A stretch of 64,000 nucleotides of DNA from Halorubrum sp. Atlit-26R (GTDB lineage: Archaea; Halobacteriota; Halobacteria; Halobacteriales; Haloferacaceae): assembly GCF_003666015.1 (NCBI RefSeq), contig NZ_QPLT01000009.1, forward strand, positions 62,001-126,000, written 5' to 3'. The position numbers and the translations under genes were made by a program. Positions 28,535 to 36,941 of the stretch are shown one piece after another; within the stretch, counting starts at the first letter, position 1; each line of letters opens with the position of its first letter. The notes beneath the pieces are model-generated. The model had not been told where the DNA came from, did not search any database, and saw only the letters and a program-made list of their open reading frames with translations.

Positions 28535-28830
28535 CCGTCTTTTAAATACTGACGGAAGATCATCGGTGAAGACCGCCAAAGCCCCAGCCGTGAGGCCGGC
28601 GTACGCTCGCTGCGTTCCTCAGTCGGTCGCTAGCGCTCCCTCCTTGCGGTACTTGCGTCGCCTACGCCGGCCTCACGGCTGCCCCTTTGAGTCCCACCCC
28701 GCACAGCACAGCGCCTCACACCTCCCCAGCCTCGTCGCTCGCGCTTAAAAGCGCTCGCGACTCCCTCGCGCGTGCGACTCGCAGCCTGCCGGCTGCTCGT
28801 CGGCACACGCCGCCGCTGTTATTTAAATAG
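28535..28830 (+). repeat. Dispersed structured element, copy C
   Basis: Same orientation as copy A, with a single diverged tandem unit (about 28538-28575, including TTTTAAATAC) and then the body. Hairpins: 28586-28603 with 28663-28680, 28741-28746 with 28749-28754 nested in a longer stem, and 28781-28786 with 28791-28796. Compared with A, the first stem changes CGCGAGG to CGTGAGG and its partner CCTCGCGG to CCTCACGG, so pairing is preserved. It ends at TATTTAAATAG (about 28820). It fills the 28473-28854 gap. Confidence 0.85.
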
Positions 28831-28854
28831 TCTCGTCGGAATACGACGAGGCCG

Positions 28855-29331
28855 TCACTCGGACTCCCGATGGACGGTCGCGAGGAGCCCGACCGCGAGC
28901 AGCGCGACGCCGACGAGCCCGCTGCCGACCTTCGCCAGCCCGGCAAGCGGGGTTCGGTCCAGGCGCTCGCGCGAGTACCCGCCGAGGACCCTGTACGACT
29001 CCCCGTCGACGCGCAGGTTGTCGACTCCGGCGAGCCGGTTCGCGCAGTTCGCGTCGCCGAGGGCCCACTCTCCGGAGGCTGACGCGCGTTCGAACAGGAG
29101 GTCGACGGACTCGGGAGCGATCCGGTACCCTCGGATCGAGACGTTGTTGCCGTCCGCGAGGGCGACCGCGGCGTCGGCGCACCGCGCGCGGAGGTCGGTT
29201 GCGTTCACGACTTGGTGTTGGTCGAGTCCCGGTCCCGGGTAGAACGTCGCCCGCCAGCCGACGACGCTCACGTCCGCGATCAGGAAACCGAGCAGGAGGG
29301 CGCCCGGGACGGCGAGGAGCCTGCGGTCCAT
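28855..29331 (-). CDS. Membrane-anchored protein of unknown function
   Basis: 158 residues with an N-terminal hydrophobic segment (LLAVPGALLLGFLIADVSVVGW) and a C-terminal one (VGSGLVGVALLAVGLLA). Between them is a hydrophilic domain of about 95 residues with two cysteines (ARCADAAVAL and GDANCANRL) that could form a disulfide outside the cell. I recognise no family. The start at 29331 is favoured by the AATATATG box at about 29353-29362, 27 nt upstream. Confidence 0.7.
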   Translation of the reverse strand: MDRRLLAVPGALLLGFLIADVSVVGWRATFYPGPGLDQHQVVNATDLRARCADAAVALADGNNVSIRGYRIAPESVDLLFERASASGEWALGDANCANRLAGVDNLRVDGESYRVLGGYSRERLDRTPLAGLAKVGSGLVGVALLAVGLLATVHRESE

Positions 29332-29386
29332 CGCGCCGGGCAGGTAGATCCGAGCGAAATATATGCCTTGTGCGGGTCGCGCGCCG

Positions 29387-31186
29387 TTACTCCAAGTCGA
29401 GCAGCGTCGCGATCTCGTCGAGGTACTCGTCGTACACACCGACCGCGGACTCGATCGGGTCGGGCGAGGCCATGTCGATGCCGGCGAGTTCGACCACGTC
29501 GAGCGGGTACTCTGAGCCGCCGGCCTTCAGCATCTCGCGGTAGTCGGCGGCGGCGTCTTCGCCCTCGTCGAGGATGCGCTCGACGATGGCGGCCGCGGCG
29601 GAGATGCCGGTCGCGTACTGGTAGACGTAGAAGTCGTAGTAGAAGTGGGGGATGCGCTGCCACTCGCGCTCGATGCCGCCCGTCAGCTCGGCGGGCGCGT
29701 AGTAGTCGCCCTTCAGGTCGCCGTACATCTCGTCGAACGCGTCGGGCGTGAGCGCGTCGCCGGCCTCCACGCGCTCGTGAATCTGCTGTTCGAACGTCGC
29801 GAACATCGTCTGTCGGAAGAGGGTCGAGCGGAAGCGTTCGAGGTATTCGTCGAGGACGTGGGTGCGCAGCTCGTCGTCCTCGACCGTGTCGAGCAGGTGG
29901 TGGGTGAGCAGGGTCTCGTTGACGGTGGAGGCGATCTCCGCGACGAAGATCTCGTAGCTCGCGTCGTGCCACGGCTGGGCGTCGCCCGCCAGCTCCGAGT
30001 GCATCGAGTGGCCCAGCTCGTGGGCCAGCGTGTACATCGAGGCGATGTCGTCCTGGTAGTTCATCATGATGTACGGCTGGGTGTCGTACGTGCCCGAGGA
30101 GAACGCGCCCGAGCGCTTCCCGCGGTTCTCGTACACGTCGACCCACCGCGAGTCGAGCCCCTCGGCCAGTCGGTCCTGATAGGCGTCGCCCAGCGGCGCG
30201 ACCGCCTCGATCACCCACTCGCGGGCCTGCTCGTACTCCACGTCGGGGCCCTGGTCGCCCGTCAGCGACATGTAGAGGTCGTGGCTCTGTAGCTGGTCGA
30301 CGCCGAGCGCCTGCTCCTTCAGCTCCGCGTGGCGGTGGAGCACGTCGAGGTTGTCGTCGACCGACTCGACGAGGGTGTCGTACACCTCGACCGGGACGTT
30401 CGAGTCGTCGAGCGCGGCGGCGCGCGCCGAGTCGTAGTCGCGGATCTCGGCGCTCGTGACGTGCTCGCGGACGGCTTTCTCTAAGGAGGTGCCGACCGTG
30501 TTGCGCACGTCCGCCCACTCGTCGTAGAACGTCTCGTGGACGCGCTCGCGGAACTCGCGGTCCGGGTTCGTCTGGAGCTTGGTGAAGTTCGACTGCGTGA
30601 TCTCCACCTCCTCCCCGTCGGGGTCCTCGACGACGCCGTAGGTCATGTCGGCGTTCGTCAGCATCGAGTAGATCTCGCTCGGCGCGTCGGTGACCTCCGA
30701 GAGGTCCGCCAGCACCTCCTCGACCTCGCTCGACCGCGTGTGCGGCTTCTTCCGGAGGACGTCGTCGAGGTAGTGCTCGTACTCGGCGAGGGCGGGCTCG
30801 TCGTCGAGGTAGGCCTCGACGTCCGACTCGGTGAGCGACTGGATCTCCGGTTCGAGGTACGAGACCGCGCTCGACGCCTCGGAGCCCAGCGACGACGCCC
30901 GCGCGGACATCGCCTGGTACTCCTGGTTCCGCGTGTCTTCCGCGCTGCGCAGGCGGGCGTACGTCATCACCTGCTGGAGCTCGCGGAAGATCTCCTCGCG
31001 GAGTTCGAGCAGTTCGAGCAGAGTCGCGGCGTCCTCGGTCGCGCGCCCCTCGTAGGCGGCCAGTTCGTCGATCCGGTCGGAAACCGTCTCGTAGGCCGAC
31101 TCCCACGCCTCGTCGTCGGCGTAGATGCCGTCGAGGTCCCACTTGTACTCGGCGTCGATCTCGGACCGCTCGGGAACCGAACTCAT
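29387..31186 (-). CDS. pepF: Oligoendopeptidase F (M3B metallopeptidase)
   Basis: About 600 residues. The zinc-binding motif is YTLAHELGHSMHSELAG near residue 390 with the third ligand in EIFVAEIASTVNE. The N-terminal all-helical region (IDAEYKWDLDGIYADDEAW) and the C-terminal YYDFYVYQYATGISAA are typical PepF. It degrades medium-length peptides in the cytoplasm. The start MSSVPERSE at 31186 is preferred to 31225 because a promoter-like CTTAGTG lies at about 31209-31215 and the family begins close to this point. Confidence 0.95.
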   Translation of the reverse strand: MSSVPERSEIDAEYKWDLDGIYADDEAWESAYETVSDRIDELAAYEGRATEDAATLLELLELREEIFRELQQVMTYARLRSAEDTRNQEYQAMSARASSLGSEASSAVSYLEPEIQSLTESDVEAYLDDEPALAEYEHYLDDVLRKKPHTRSSEVEEVLADLSEVTDAPSEIYSMLTNADMTYGVVEDPDGEEVEITQSNFTKLQTNPDREFRERVHETFYDEWADVRNTVGTSLEKAVREHVTSAEIRDYDSARAAALDDSNVPVEVYDTLVESVDDNLDVLHRHAELKEQALGVDQLQSHDLYMSLTGDQGPDVEYEQAREWVIEAVAPLGDAYQDRLAEGLDSRWVDVYENRGKRSGAFSSGTYDTQPYIMMNYQDDIASMYTLAHELGHSMHSELAGDAQPWHDASYEIFVAEIASTVNETLLTHHLLDTVEDDELRTHVLDEYLERFRSTLFRQTMFATFEQQIHERVEAGDALTPDAFDEMYGDLKGDYYAPAELTGGIEREWQRIPHFYYDFYVYQYATGISAAAAIVERILDEGEDAAADYREMLKAGGSEYPLDVVELAGIDMASPDPIESAVGVYDEYLDEIATLLDLE

Positions 31187-31276
31187 ACCCATCTGGTCGG
31201 CCTCGCGCACACTAAGCCTTGGCAAACCCCGCGCGGCGGGCCGATAGGCGTGGGAACCGGCCGCAATCGATGCGTG

Positions 31277-31783
31277 TCAACGTGGCTCGTCTCGCCCGCG
31301 GCCGCTCCCCGCCTCCCCGTCGGCCCACGCCGCGAGGTCGACGACGAGCACGAGTGCGTCCTCGCCGTCGCGGTAGTAGCCGCCCACCCGCCGGATCGGC
31401 TCGAACCCCTCGTCGGCGTACAGTGACCGCGCGGGGTCGTTCCCCTCGCGCACCTCCAGGCGCGCGACCGCGACGCCGGTCGCGCGGAGCCGGGCCAGCG
31501 CCGACCGGAGGAGCGTCCGGCCGATCCCCTCGCCGCGGGCGTCGGGGTGGACGGCCAGGTCCTTGACGTGGCCGATGTCGCGGCCGTGGTTCGGCGTCCG
31601 GTCGGCGACGACGAACCCGACGACCGTGCCCGCCCGCTCCGCCACGAGGAACGCCGGCTCGTCGAGCAGCCGCTCGAAGGCGTCGTGCGGCCACGGGTCC
31701 GAGAAGCAGGCGCGCTCGATCCGGACCACCGCGAGGAGGTCGGCGCGTTCCGCCCGCCGGACCGCGACGTCGGGGACGCTCAC
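31277..31783 (-). CDS. rimI: Ribosomal-protein-alanine N-acetyltransferase RimI-like (GNAT)
   Basis: 168 residues, a single GNAT domain. It begins VAVRRAERADLLAVVRIERACFSDPWP, the usual RimI start. The acetyl-CoA pyrophosphate loop is VHPDARGEGIGRTLLRSAL near residue 85, and the catalytic tyrosine region is ARSLYADEGFEPIRRVGGYY. It probably acetylates N-termini of proteins. The GTG at 31783 is chosen; longer frames upstream are low-complexity and overlap the sensor kinase gene antisense. An acidic, glycine-rich tail follows. Confidence 0.9.
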   Translation of the reverse strand: MSVPDVAVRRAERADLLAVVRIERACFSDPWPHDAFERLLDEPAFLVAERAGTVVGFVVADRTPNHGRDIGHVKDLAVHPDARGEGIGRTLLRSALARLRATGVAVARLEVREGNDPARSLYADEGFEPIRRVGGYYRDGEDALVLVVDLAAWADGEAGSGRGRDEPR

Positions 31784-31889
31784 GGGTCGGCTTGCGGGCC
31801 GCGGAGAATAAACGCCCCGGGTCGGCGGAGGGCTGCTGAGAGGGAACGCGCCGGGTCGACGAGGGCCGCGGCGGCGACGCGTGGGCCCT

Positions 31890-33572
31890 TCACGCGTCGA
31901 TCCAGGGCTCTTCCGGGTCGGCCTCGGCGGGGTCGGGGGCGCACACCTCGAAGCAGGCGCCGTCCGGCGGCCGGAGCCGCCGCCCGTCTGGGAGCCCGAT
32001 GGGGTCGTCCGCGGGCGCTCGCAGCTCCACGCGCCACCCGTGCGACTCGACGACCTCGCGGACGATGTCGAGGCCGTACCCCGTCCCGTCCGCTCGCGTG
32101 GTGAACCCCGACTCGAACACCGACTCCCGGTGGTCGGGGTCGATCCCCGTCCCGTCGTCGGCGACGAGGAACCCCTCGTCGGTGGCGGTGACGAGGACGG
32201 TGAGGTCGTCGCCGTCGGATGGGTCGTCGCCCGACGCGCAGCCGTCGGAATCGTTCCCGCTCGCCTCTGCCGCGTCCGCCGTCGCGTGTTCCGTCGCGTT
32301 GCGGAACAGGTTCTCCAAGGCCTGTCGCATCCGGCCGCGGTCGCCGTACATCCGGGCGTCGCGGGCGACGACCAACTCCGCGTCGTCGCCATCGGCGGCC
32401 GTCTCCCAGGCGTCGTGAGCGACGCCCGCGAGCGCGAACTCCGCGGGCTCGTCCATCCCGGTTCCCTGCCGCGCGAGGGTGAGCAGCTCCGAGACGAGCC
32501 GGTCGATCCGGTCGACGGCGCGCTCGCCGCGTTCGAGGGGCTCCGTCTCGTCGCGGTGCCGCGCCATCTCGATCGACCCCCGGATCACCGACAGCGGGTT
32601 CCGCAGGTCGTGCGAGACGATGCTCGCGAAGCGGTCGAGCCGCTCGTTTCTGTCGGTGAGCCGCCGCTCGCGCGCCTTCCGCTCGCTGACGTCGCGCGAG
32701 TTGATGAGCAGTTCGCCGACGGGGCTGTCGGCCGGCAGCGACCGCGTTCGCGACTCCAGCCAGACCCAGTCGCCGTCGGCGGCCCGGTAGCGGTACTCCA
32801 GCGTGGGCGCCGCGTCGGGCTCGCCCAGCGCGCGGTAGAACCGCTCCGTCACGCGCTCGCGGTCGTCCGGGTGGACGTAGCCGAGCGGCGAGCGCCCGAC
32901 GGTCGACCCCTGCTCGTAGCCGAGCACCTCCTCGACGGAGGGGCTCTCGTAGACGACGAGGCCGTCGCCGTCGACGACGGTGACGAGGTCGCTGCCGTAC
33001 TCGAGGAAGGCGCGGTAGCGCTCCGGGAAGGTGCGGTCCGCGTCGACCCGGCGGACCGTGACGATCCGGCCGCCGAACTCCGGGGCGAGATCCTCGTCGA
33101 CGACGGACTCGACCCACGCGTACCCCCCGCTCGCGCGGCGGACCCGGTGGGTGACCGTCCGGCTCGTCGCGACGGCCGAGAGGGCGTCGGCCACCGGTTC
33201 GCGGTCGCTCGGGTGGACGCGGTCGAGGAGGTCGCTCCCGACGAGCGCGTCGCGCTCGACGCCGACGACGTCGGGCACCGACGGCCCGGCGAACAGCACC
33301 TCGCCGTCCACGGCCACGGCGAGCAGGAACCGGTCGGGCTCGATCGGGCGCGACCACCCCTCCGCGGGCGTCGCGCCGAGGCCCCCCGACCGCTCGTCGG
33401 CGTCGGTCGGCGGCGTCGGAGGTCCGCCGGCGTCGGCGCGGTCGTCCGACCGACCCGCCCGCTCCGCGTCGGCGGTCGGCGCGTCGGTCGCGGCTCGGTC
33501 GTCGGGGTCGGGGGCGTCGCCCTCGTCAGCGCCGCGGACCGGCGTCGACGTGTCGGATGGCCGGAGGGTCAC
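31890..33572 (-). CDS. PAS-domain sensor histidine kinase
   Basis: 560 residues, no membrane helices, hence a cytoplasmic sensor. An acidic, proline-rich N-terminus (1-75) is followed by two PAS domains (about 80-190 and 195-305, the second with the PAC-like EYRYRAADGDWVWLESRTR). The H-box VSHDLRNPLSVIRGSIEMA is near residue 330, the N-box LFRNATEHA near 425, and the G-box DDGTGIDPDHRESVF precedes TGYGLDIVREVVESHG. No response regulator is adjacent, common for haloarchaeal orphan kinases. It precedes rimI by about 105 nt in the same direction. Confidence 0.93.
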   Translation of the reverse strand: MTLRPSDTSTPVRGADEGDAPDPDDRAATDAPTADAERAGRSDDRADAGGPPTPPTDADERSGGLGATPAEGWSRPIEPDRFLLAVAVDGEVLFAGPSVPDVVGVERDALVGSDLLDRVHPSDREPVADALSAVATSRTVTHRVRRASGGYAWVESVVDEDLAPEFGGRIVTVRRVDADRTFPERYRAFLEYGSDLVTVVDGDGLVVYESPSVEEVLGYEQGSTVGRSPLGYVHPDDRERVTERFYRALGEPDAAPTLEYRYRAADGDWVWLESRTRSLPADSPVGELLINSRDVSERKARERRLTDRNERLDRFASIVSHDLRNPLSVIRGSIEMARHRDETEPLERGERAVDRIDRLVSELLTLARQGTGMDEPAEFALAGVAHDAWETAADGDDAELVVARDARMYGDRGRMRQALENLFRNATEHATADAAEASGNDSDGCASGDDPSDGDDLTVLVTATDEGFLVADDGTGIDPDHRESVFESGFTTRADGTGYGLDIVREVVESHGWRVELRAPADDPIGLPDGRRLRPPDGACFEVCAPDPAEADPEEPWIDA

Positions 33573-33732
33573 GGTGAGTTCTATCGGCCGTACGGACGCG
33601 AGGGGATAAAACCGCGCGGCGGAAGAATCAAACGCGATAATTCCGTTCGGACGTCGGGCCGATCCGGGTCCGGCGCGACCCTCGGGCGCCGTGGACTTCT
33701 CGCGGCTCGCGAGACGTCGCCCTCGCGGGCCG

Positions 33733-33963
33733 TCACACCTCGTCGACGACGGTCCCCGCCGCCCACGCGGCCTCGAAGCCGTCGCGCACGCGGGCGGCGA
33801 ACCCGCGGTCGCGCAGGTCGAGCATGCCGAACAGCCGGTCGGGCGCGAGGGGGTCGGCGACCTCCAAGCACACCTCCTCGCCGTCGATGAGGTAGAAGTT
33901 CCCGTACGCGTCCTCCGTGATGCGCAGCTCGAAGGGGCCCTGCGCGATCGTCAGCGTCGCGCG
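33733..33963 (-). pseudogene. C-terminal fragment of a TrmB-type transcriptional regulator
   Basis: The last 76 residues read like the end of haloarchaeal TrmB sugar-responsive regulators: AYGNFYLIDGEEVCLEVADP followed by a MLDLRDRGFAARVRDGFEAA stretch. Upstream of 33963 the frame continues only through sequence that is clearly the sense strand of a transporter on the other strand, so the DNA-binding and dimerisation parts are gone. There is no sign that the fragment is expressed. Confidence 0.7.
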
Positions 33964-33984
33964 GTCCTCGTCGACCGCTCGACG

Positions 33985-34812
33985 CGGATCGTGTACGCCG
34001 TCGAGTCCGACGCCAGCGACGCCGAGATCACCGCCGACGCCCGGCGCGTGGCCGACCGCTACCGCGGGGACGCGACCGCGACCGGCCAGATCGTCGTGTT
34101 CCAGGCGGTCGCGGACACGATATTCGACTCCGCGATCGTCTCGCTGGCGGCCGCGCTCGGGCTCTCCGCGGTGTTCCTCGTCATCCTCTTCTGGCTGCTG
34201 CTCGGCAGCCCGACGCTGGGGCTCGTCACGCTCGTCCCGGTGACGGTCGCCGTCGCGACGCTCACTGCCACGATGCGGCTCGCGGGCATCCCGTTCAACG
34301 CGATCACCGCGACGATCCTCGCGATCACCATCGGGCTCGGCGTCGACTACACCGTCCACGTCGCGCACCGCTTCCACGACGAGTACCCCCGCGGGGGCGA
34401 CGTCGACGCCGCGGTAGTCACCACGCTCCGCGGGACCGGCGGCGCGCTCACCGGCACGTGGGCGACGACCGCGCTCGGCACGGGCGTGCTCGTCTTGGCC
34501 ATCACGCCGATCCTCGGCCAGTTCGGGCTGCTCACGGCCGCCAGCATCACGCTCGCGTACCTCGCGTCGCTGATCGTGTTGCCCCCGGCGCTGGTCATCT
34601 GGGTCGCCGTCGTCGAGCGCCGCCCCGGACTGCTGTTCGTCGGCCGCTTCCTCGCAGCCGCCGACGTGATCCCGACCGACGAGGGCGACGCGACCGACCG
34701 GGCCCGCACCGACGGCGGGACGGACGACTCCGGCGTCGCCGACGACGCCGACGCGTTCGAGTGGCAGACCGACCCGCGGCCGCCCGCCGAGGACCCGAGC
34801 CAGAAGCGTTAA
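33985..34812 (+). pseudogene. C-terminal fragment of an RND/MMPL-family transporter
   Basis: About 275 codons starting abruptly inside the protein at RIVYAVESDASDAEITADAR. They continue through the final membrane bundle (LAAALGLSAVFLVILFWLLL; IGLGVDYTVHVAHRFHDEY with the family's GxxxDY motif; SITLAYLASLIVLPPALVIW) to an acidic tail. A full-length protein has two such halves; the first half, export loops and start are missing. The break coincides with the loss of the 5' end of the divergent TrmB gene, so one deletion probably removed both starts. Confidence 0.75.
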
Positions 34813-34839
34813 ACGCTCGCCGCGGATACCCGGTCGTGA

Positions 34840-34912
34840 GGGCGCGTAGCTCAGCGGACAGAGCACTTGGTTCCGGACCAAGATGCCGCGGGTTCAAATC
34901 CCGTCGCGCCCG
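34840..34912 (+). tRNA. tRNA-Arg (anticodon CCG)
   Basis: 73-nt cloverleaf without encoded CCA. The acceptor GGGCGCG (34840-34846) pairs with CGCGCCC (34905-34911) and the discriminator is G. The anticodon stem CTTGG/CCAAG encloses loop TTCCGGA, giving anticodon CCG, which reads CGG codons. The T-arm ends GGGTTCAAATCCC. Its 3' half is the attachment site of the provirus that follows. Confidence 0.95.
34894..34912 (+). other. attL, provirus attachment site in the tRNA-Arg 3' end
   Basis: TCAAATCCCGTCGCGCCCG. It matches 50502-50520 at 18 of 19 positions, including 14 exact bases at the right end (TCCCGTCGCGCCCG). The intact tRNA remains on this side. Confidence 0.8.
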
Positions 34913-35049
34913 CTTACTGACGGACCGTTTCACGACTAATGCTAATTCTACCGTAGCGACTCGCTACGCGACGGAATCGACCGAATCGGTTCCCTCGAAA
35001 CCCGGTCCTGAAATCGGGTTGAATACGGCACCGATCGCGACCCCTTCGC

Positions 35050-35068
35050 GTCGGGTGATCGACCCGAC
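35050..35068. promoter_or_regulatory. Palindrome before the provirus replication operon
   Basis: GTCGGGT-GATCG-ACCCGAC, a perfect 7-bp inverted repeat 22 nt before the first gene of the rightward operon. A plausible repressor operator; the bound protein is unknown. Confidence 0.4.
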
Positions 35069-35089
35069 CAACTTCGGGGTGATCTCTGA

Positions 35090-35335
35090 ATGATGGACCT
35101 CCGGGTTGAGCCGGACGAGTCCGGGGTCTGTCTGGAGTGCGGGTCGCACCTCCCGCCGCGATTCGGTCGGGTTCACGGCGACGACGACGACCGCGCTCAC
35201 CGGTGTCCCGAGTGCGACTCGTGGGTGCGGATCTGCGAGGGAAGCGCGGCCGGGAAAGATGTCGTCACGCCGGACCCGCAGACGAGTCCCGCCCGCAACG
35301 CCGGCGAGCCGTGGGACGGAGGGCTGTCGGGATGA
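35090..35335 (+). CDS. Small zinc-ribbon protein (DUF7563-like), provirus
   Basis: 81 residues. Two knuckles, CLECGSHL and CPECDS, lie about 25 residues apart, as in the chromosomal protein at 17765. The C-terminal 30 residues are low-complexity. It is the first gene of the rightward operon, and its TGA overlaps the next ATG (ATGA). ATG codons at 35090 and 35093 are both possible. Function unknown; such proteins may bind nucleic acid or other viral proteins. Confidence 0.6.
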   Translation: MMDLRVEPDESGVCLECGSHLPPRFGRVHGDDDDRAHRCPECDSWVRICEGSAAGKDVVTPDPQTSPARNAGEPWDGGLSG

Positions 35336-35451
35336 ACCCGTTCGTGCGTGCGAGCCGGCTGTACGACCCGGCACAGGGCCCGCGGTCGCACGTCCTCGAC
35401 GCCGCTCGGCTCCGGTGGGAACGCGACGCCGAACGGGGGCGGTCAGCGTGA
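35332..35451 (+). CDS. Small basic protein of unknown function, provirus
   Basis: 39 residues (M-N-P-F-V-R-A-S-R-L-Y-D-P and so on), arginine-rich. It overlaps its neighbours on both sides by four bases (ATGA at 35332, GTGA at 35448), the main argument that it is translated. No family recognised. Confidence 0.45.
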   Translation: MNPFVRASRLYDPAQGPRSHVLDAARLRWERDAERGRSA

Positions 35452-36146
35452 GCGATCAGTCTGATCGGATCGTTGACCGTCTGCTTTGCCTCGACCTCTT
35501 CGCGGGTCTGGGTGGATTTTCCGCCGCGTTCGAGGAGTCGGATCGGTGGGACGTGGTCACGGTGGAGTTGGAGAAGGAGTTCGATCCAGATATCCAGGCC
35601 GATGTAATGGACCTTCGGCCGGGAGATCTCCCGAACGCCGATCTCGTTCTCGCCAGCCCGCCGTGTACCTACTTCTCGACAGCCGGGAATCACCATGCGT
35701 GGGACTTCGAGACGCATCAACCAGTCACAGAAGAGGCCCGTGAGGCGGTCGCACTTGTCTTCCATACGGTCGGTCTGATTCGCGCTCTCGCTCCGGAGTA
35801 CTGGTTCCTTGAGAACCCGCAGGGCCGACTCCGTTGGTTCCTCGGGGAGCCGGCTGGAGAGGTGACTTACTGCCAGTACGGCCGCCCCTACATGAAGCGA
35901 ACCGACCTGTGGGGTGACCACCCGCCGATGATGTACCGGTCGTGTTCGCGAGGGCGGCCCTGCCACGAGGCAAACGTCGAGTACGACGGGACGAGCGCGA
36001 CTCGAATTCTTGGGGACACACCGGCCGAGCGGGCGAAGGTGCCGTACGAACTCTCCGCTGCGATTCGAGAGGCAGTTGAGGCGGCGATCGACGGTCCAAC
36101 GACCGAGCAGTCGGAGCTAACCGAGGTGGCGTCGCTTGCCGAGTGA
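35448..36146 (+). CDS. DNA (cytosine-5) methyltransferase, virus type
   Basis: 232 residues, short for a Dcm enzyme. Motif I is CLDLFAGLGGFSAAFE, motif IV with the catalytic cysteine is ASPPCTYFSTAG near residue 75, and motif VI is FLENPQGRLRWF near 125. QYGRPYMKRTDLWG follows, as in phage-encoded cytosine methyltransferases. No matching restriction endonuclease with a clear partner relation is present, so it probably protects viral DNA or marks it for regulation. The GTG at 35448 overlaps the previous stop; the longer frame upstream is non-conserved and arginine-rich. Confidence 0.88.
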   Translation: MSDQSDRIVDRLLCLDLFAGLGGFSAAFEESDRWDVVTVELEKEFDPDIQADVMDLRPGDLPNADLVLASPPCTYFSTAGNHHAWDFETHQPVTEEAREAVALVFHTVGLIRALAPEYWFLENPQGRLRWFLGEPAGEVTYCQYGRPYMKRTDLWGDHPPMMYRSCSRGRPCHEANVEYDGTSATRILGDTPAERAKVPYELSAAIREAVEAAIDGPTTEQSELTEVASLAE

Positions 36147-36468
36147 CGCCGTCCAATCCGATAACGGAGTCACTCGCTCCGGCGAGACCGCCGCGATCTT
36201 CACGTCTCACGGCGTTCTCGACGCGTCGACGACGATCCTCGCGGCCCGAGCGGTCGGTCCGAGCGCCGAGGCGAACCCGATCGTCCGCGAGTTGCTCGCG
36301 ATGGGCGAGCTGCCCGCGGCGGTCGTGATGCTCGCGGTCGTCGGCTTGTGTTGCGGTGCGTGGCCGGTCGCGGCCGACGCCCTGGAGGCGCCCGAGTGGG
36401 TCGGCCTCGGGATCGCGACGATCGGCGCCGCCGTCGCCGCGGTGAACTTGGTGGTGGTGTTCGCGTGA
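36136..36468 (+). CDS. Three-helix membrane protein, DUF5658-like
   Basis: 110 residues from a TTG start that overlaps the methyltransferase end by 11 bases. The first helix carries HGVLDASTTILAARAVGP followed by SAEANPIVRELL, the D-x-x-T-T ... E-x-N-P-x-x-R pattern of DUF5658. Two more helices follow (LPAAVVMLAVVGLCCGAWPV, VGLGIATIGAAVAAVNLVVV). Function unknown. Confidence 0.6.
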   Translation: MPSDAVQSDNGVTRSGETAAIFTSHGVLDASTTILAARAVGPSAEANPIVRELLAMGELPAAVVMLAVVGLCCGAWPVAADALEAPEWVGLGIATIGAAVAAVNLVVVFA

Positions 36469-36941
36469 GCCGCGCGAGCGGTCCCGTCTCGTCGAAGCGG
36501 GCGGGAGAGAACGCCGAGGCTGCGATCCTCGAAGCGGTCGACGGGCTGGCGTACGTCCCCGACACCGAGACCGAACACGTCGACGCTCGCGCCGAGACGC
36601 TCGTCGTTCCGTCGCGGTCGCTCCCGTTCGTCGGTATCTGCCTGCTCGAAGCCGGCTCGCTCGTCGAGATCAAGAGCGCGATTCCGCGGCTCGCGAGCGG
36701 CCGCCGCGGTCGGTTCTACCTCCGGCGCGAGCAGCACGAGCTGCTCCGCGACGCCGGCGGGAGCTACCTCTTCGCGGTGTGTGAGCCCCGACCCGGCCGC
36801 AACCCGGTCGCGATGAAGGTCGTGCCCGCGACCGTCGTCGACGACGCGATCACCGCGTGGCGCTCCGGCGGGGACGACCGCCCGGAGTGTTCGCAGGTCG
36901 CGTGGTCGCGGATCTTCCACCCGAGCGAGGTGGAGCCGTGA
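36465..36941 (+). CDS. Putative PD-(D/E)XK nuclease-like protein, provirus
   Basis: 158 residues. The core GSLVEIKSAIPRLASGRRGR followed by FYLRREQHELLRDAGGSYLF has the E-x-K of a restriction-endonuclease fold and the strand-helix pattern after it seen in Holliday-junction-resolvase-like nucleases. The upstream acidic residue may lie in AEAAILEAVDG. The GTG at 36465 overlaps the previous stop (GTGA). It could trim or resolve replication intermediates; assignment is by motif only. Confidence 0.55.
   Translation: MSRASGPVSSKRAGENAEAAILEAVDGLAYVPDTETEHVDARAETLVVPSRSLPFVGICLLEAGSLVEIKSAIPRLASGRRGRFYLRREQHELLRDAGGSYLFAVCEPRPGRNPVAMKVVPATVVDDAITAWRSGGDDRPECSQVAWSRIFHPSEVEP

Noticed and set aside
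33691-33984. N-terminal extension of the RND/MMPL fragment
   Set aside because: These codons are antisense to the TrmB fragment and carry no transporter features, so the frame only happens to be open.
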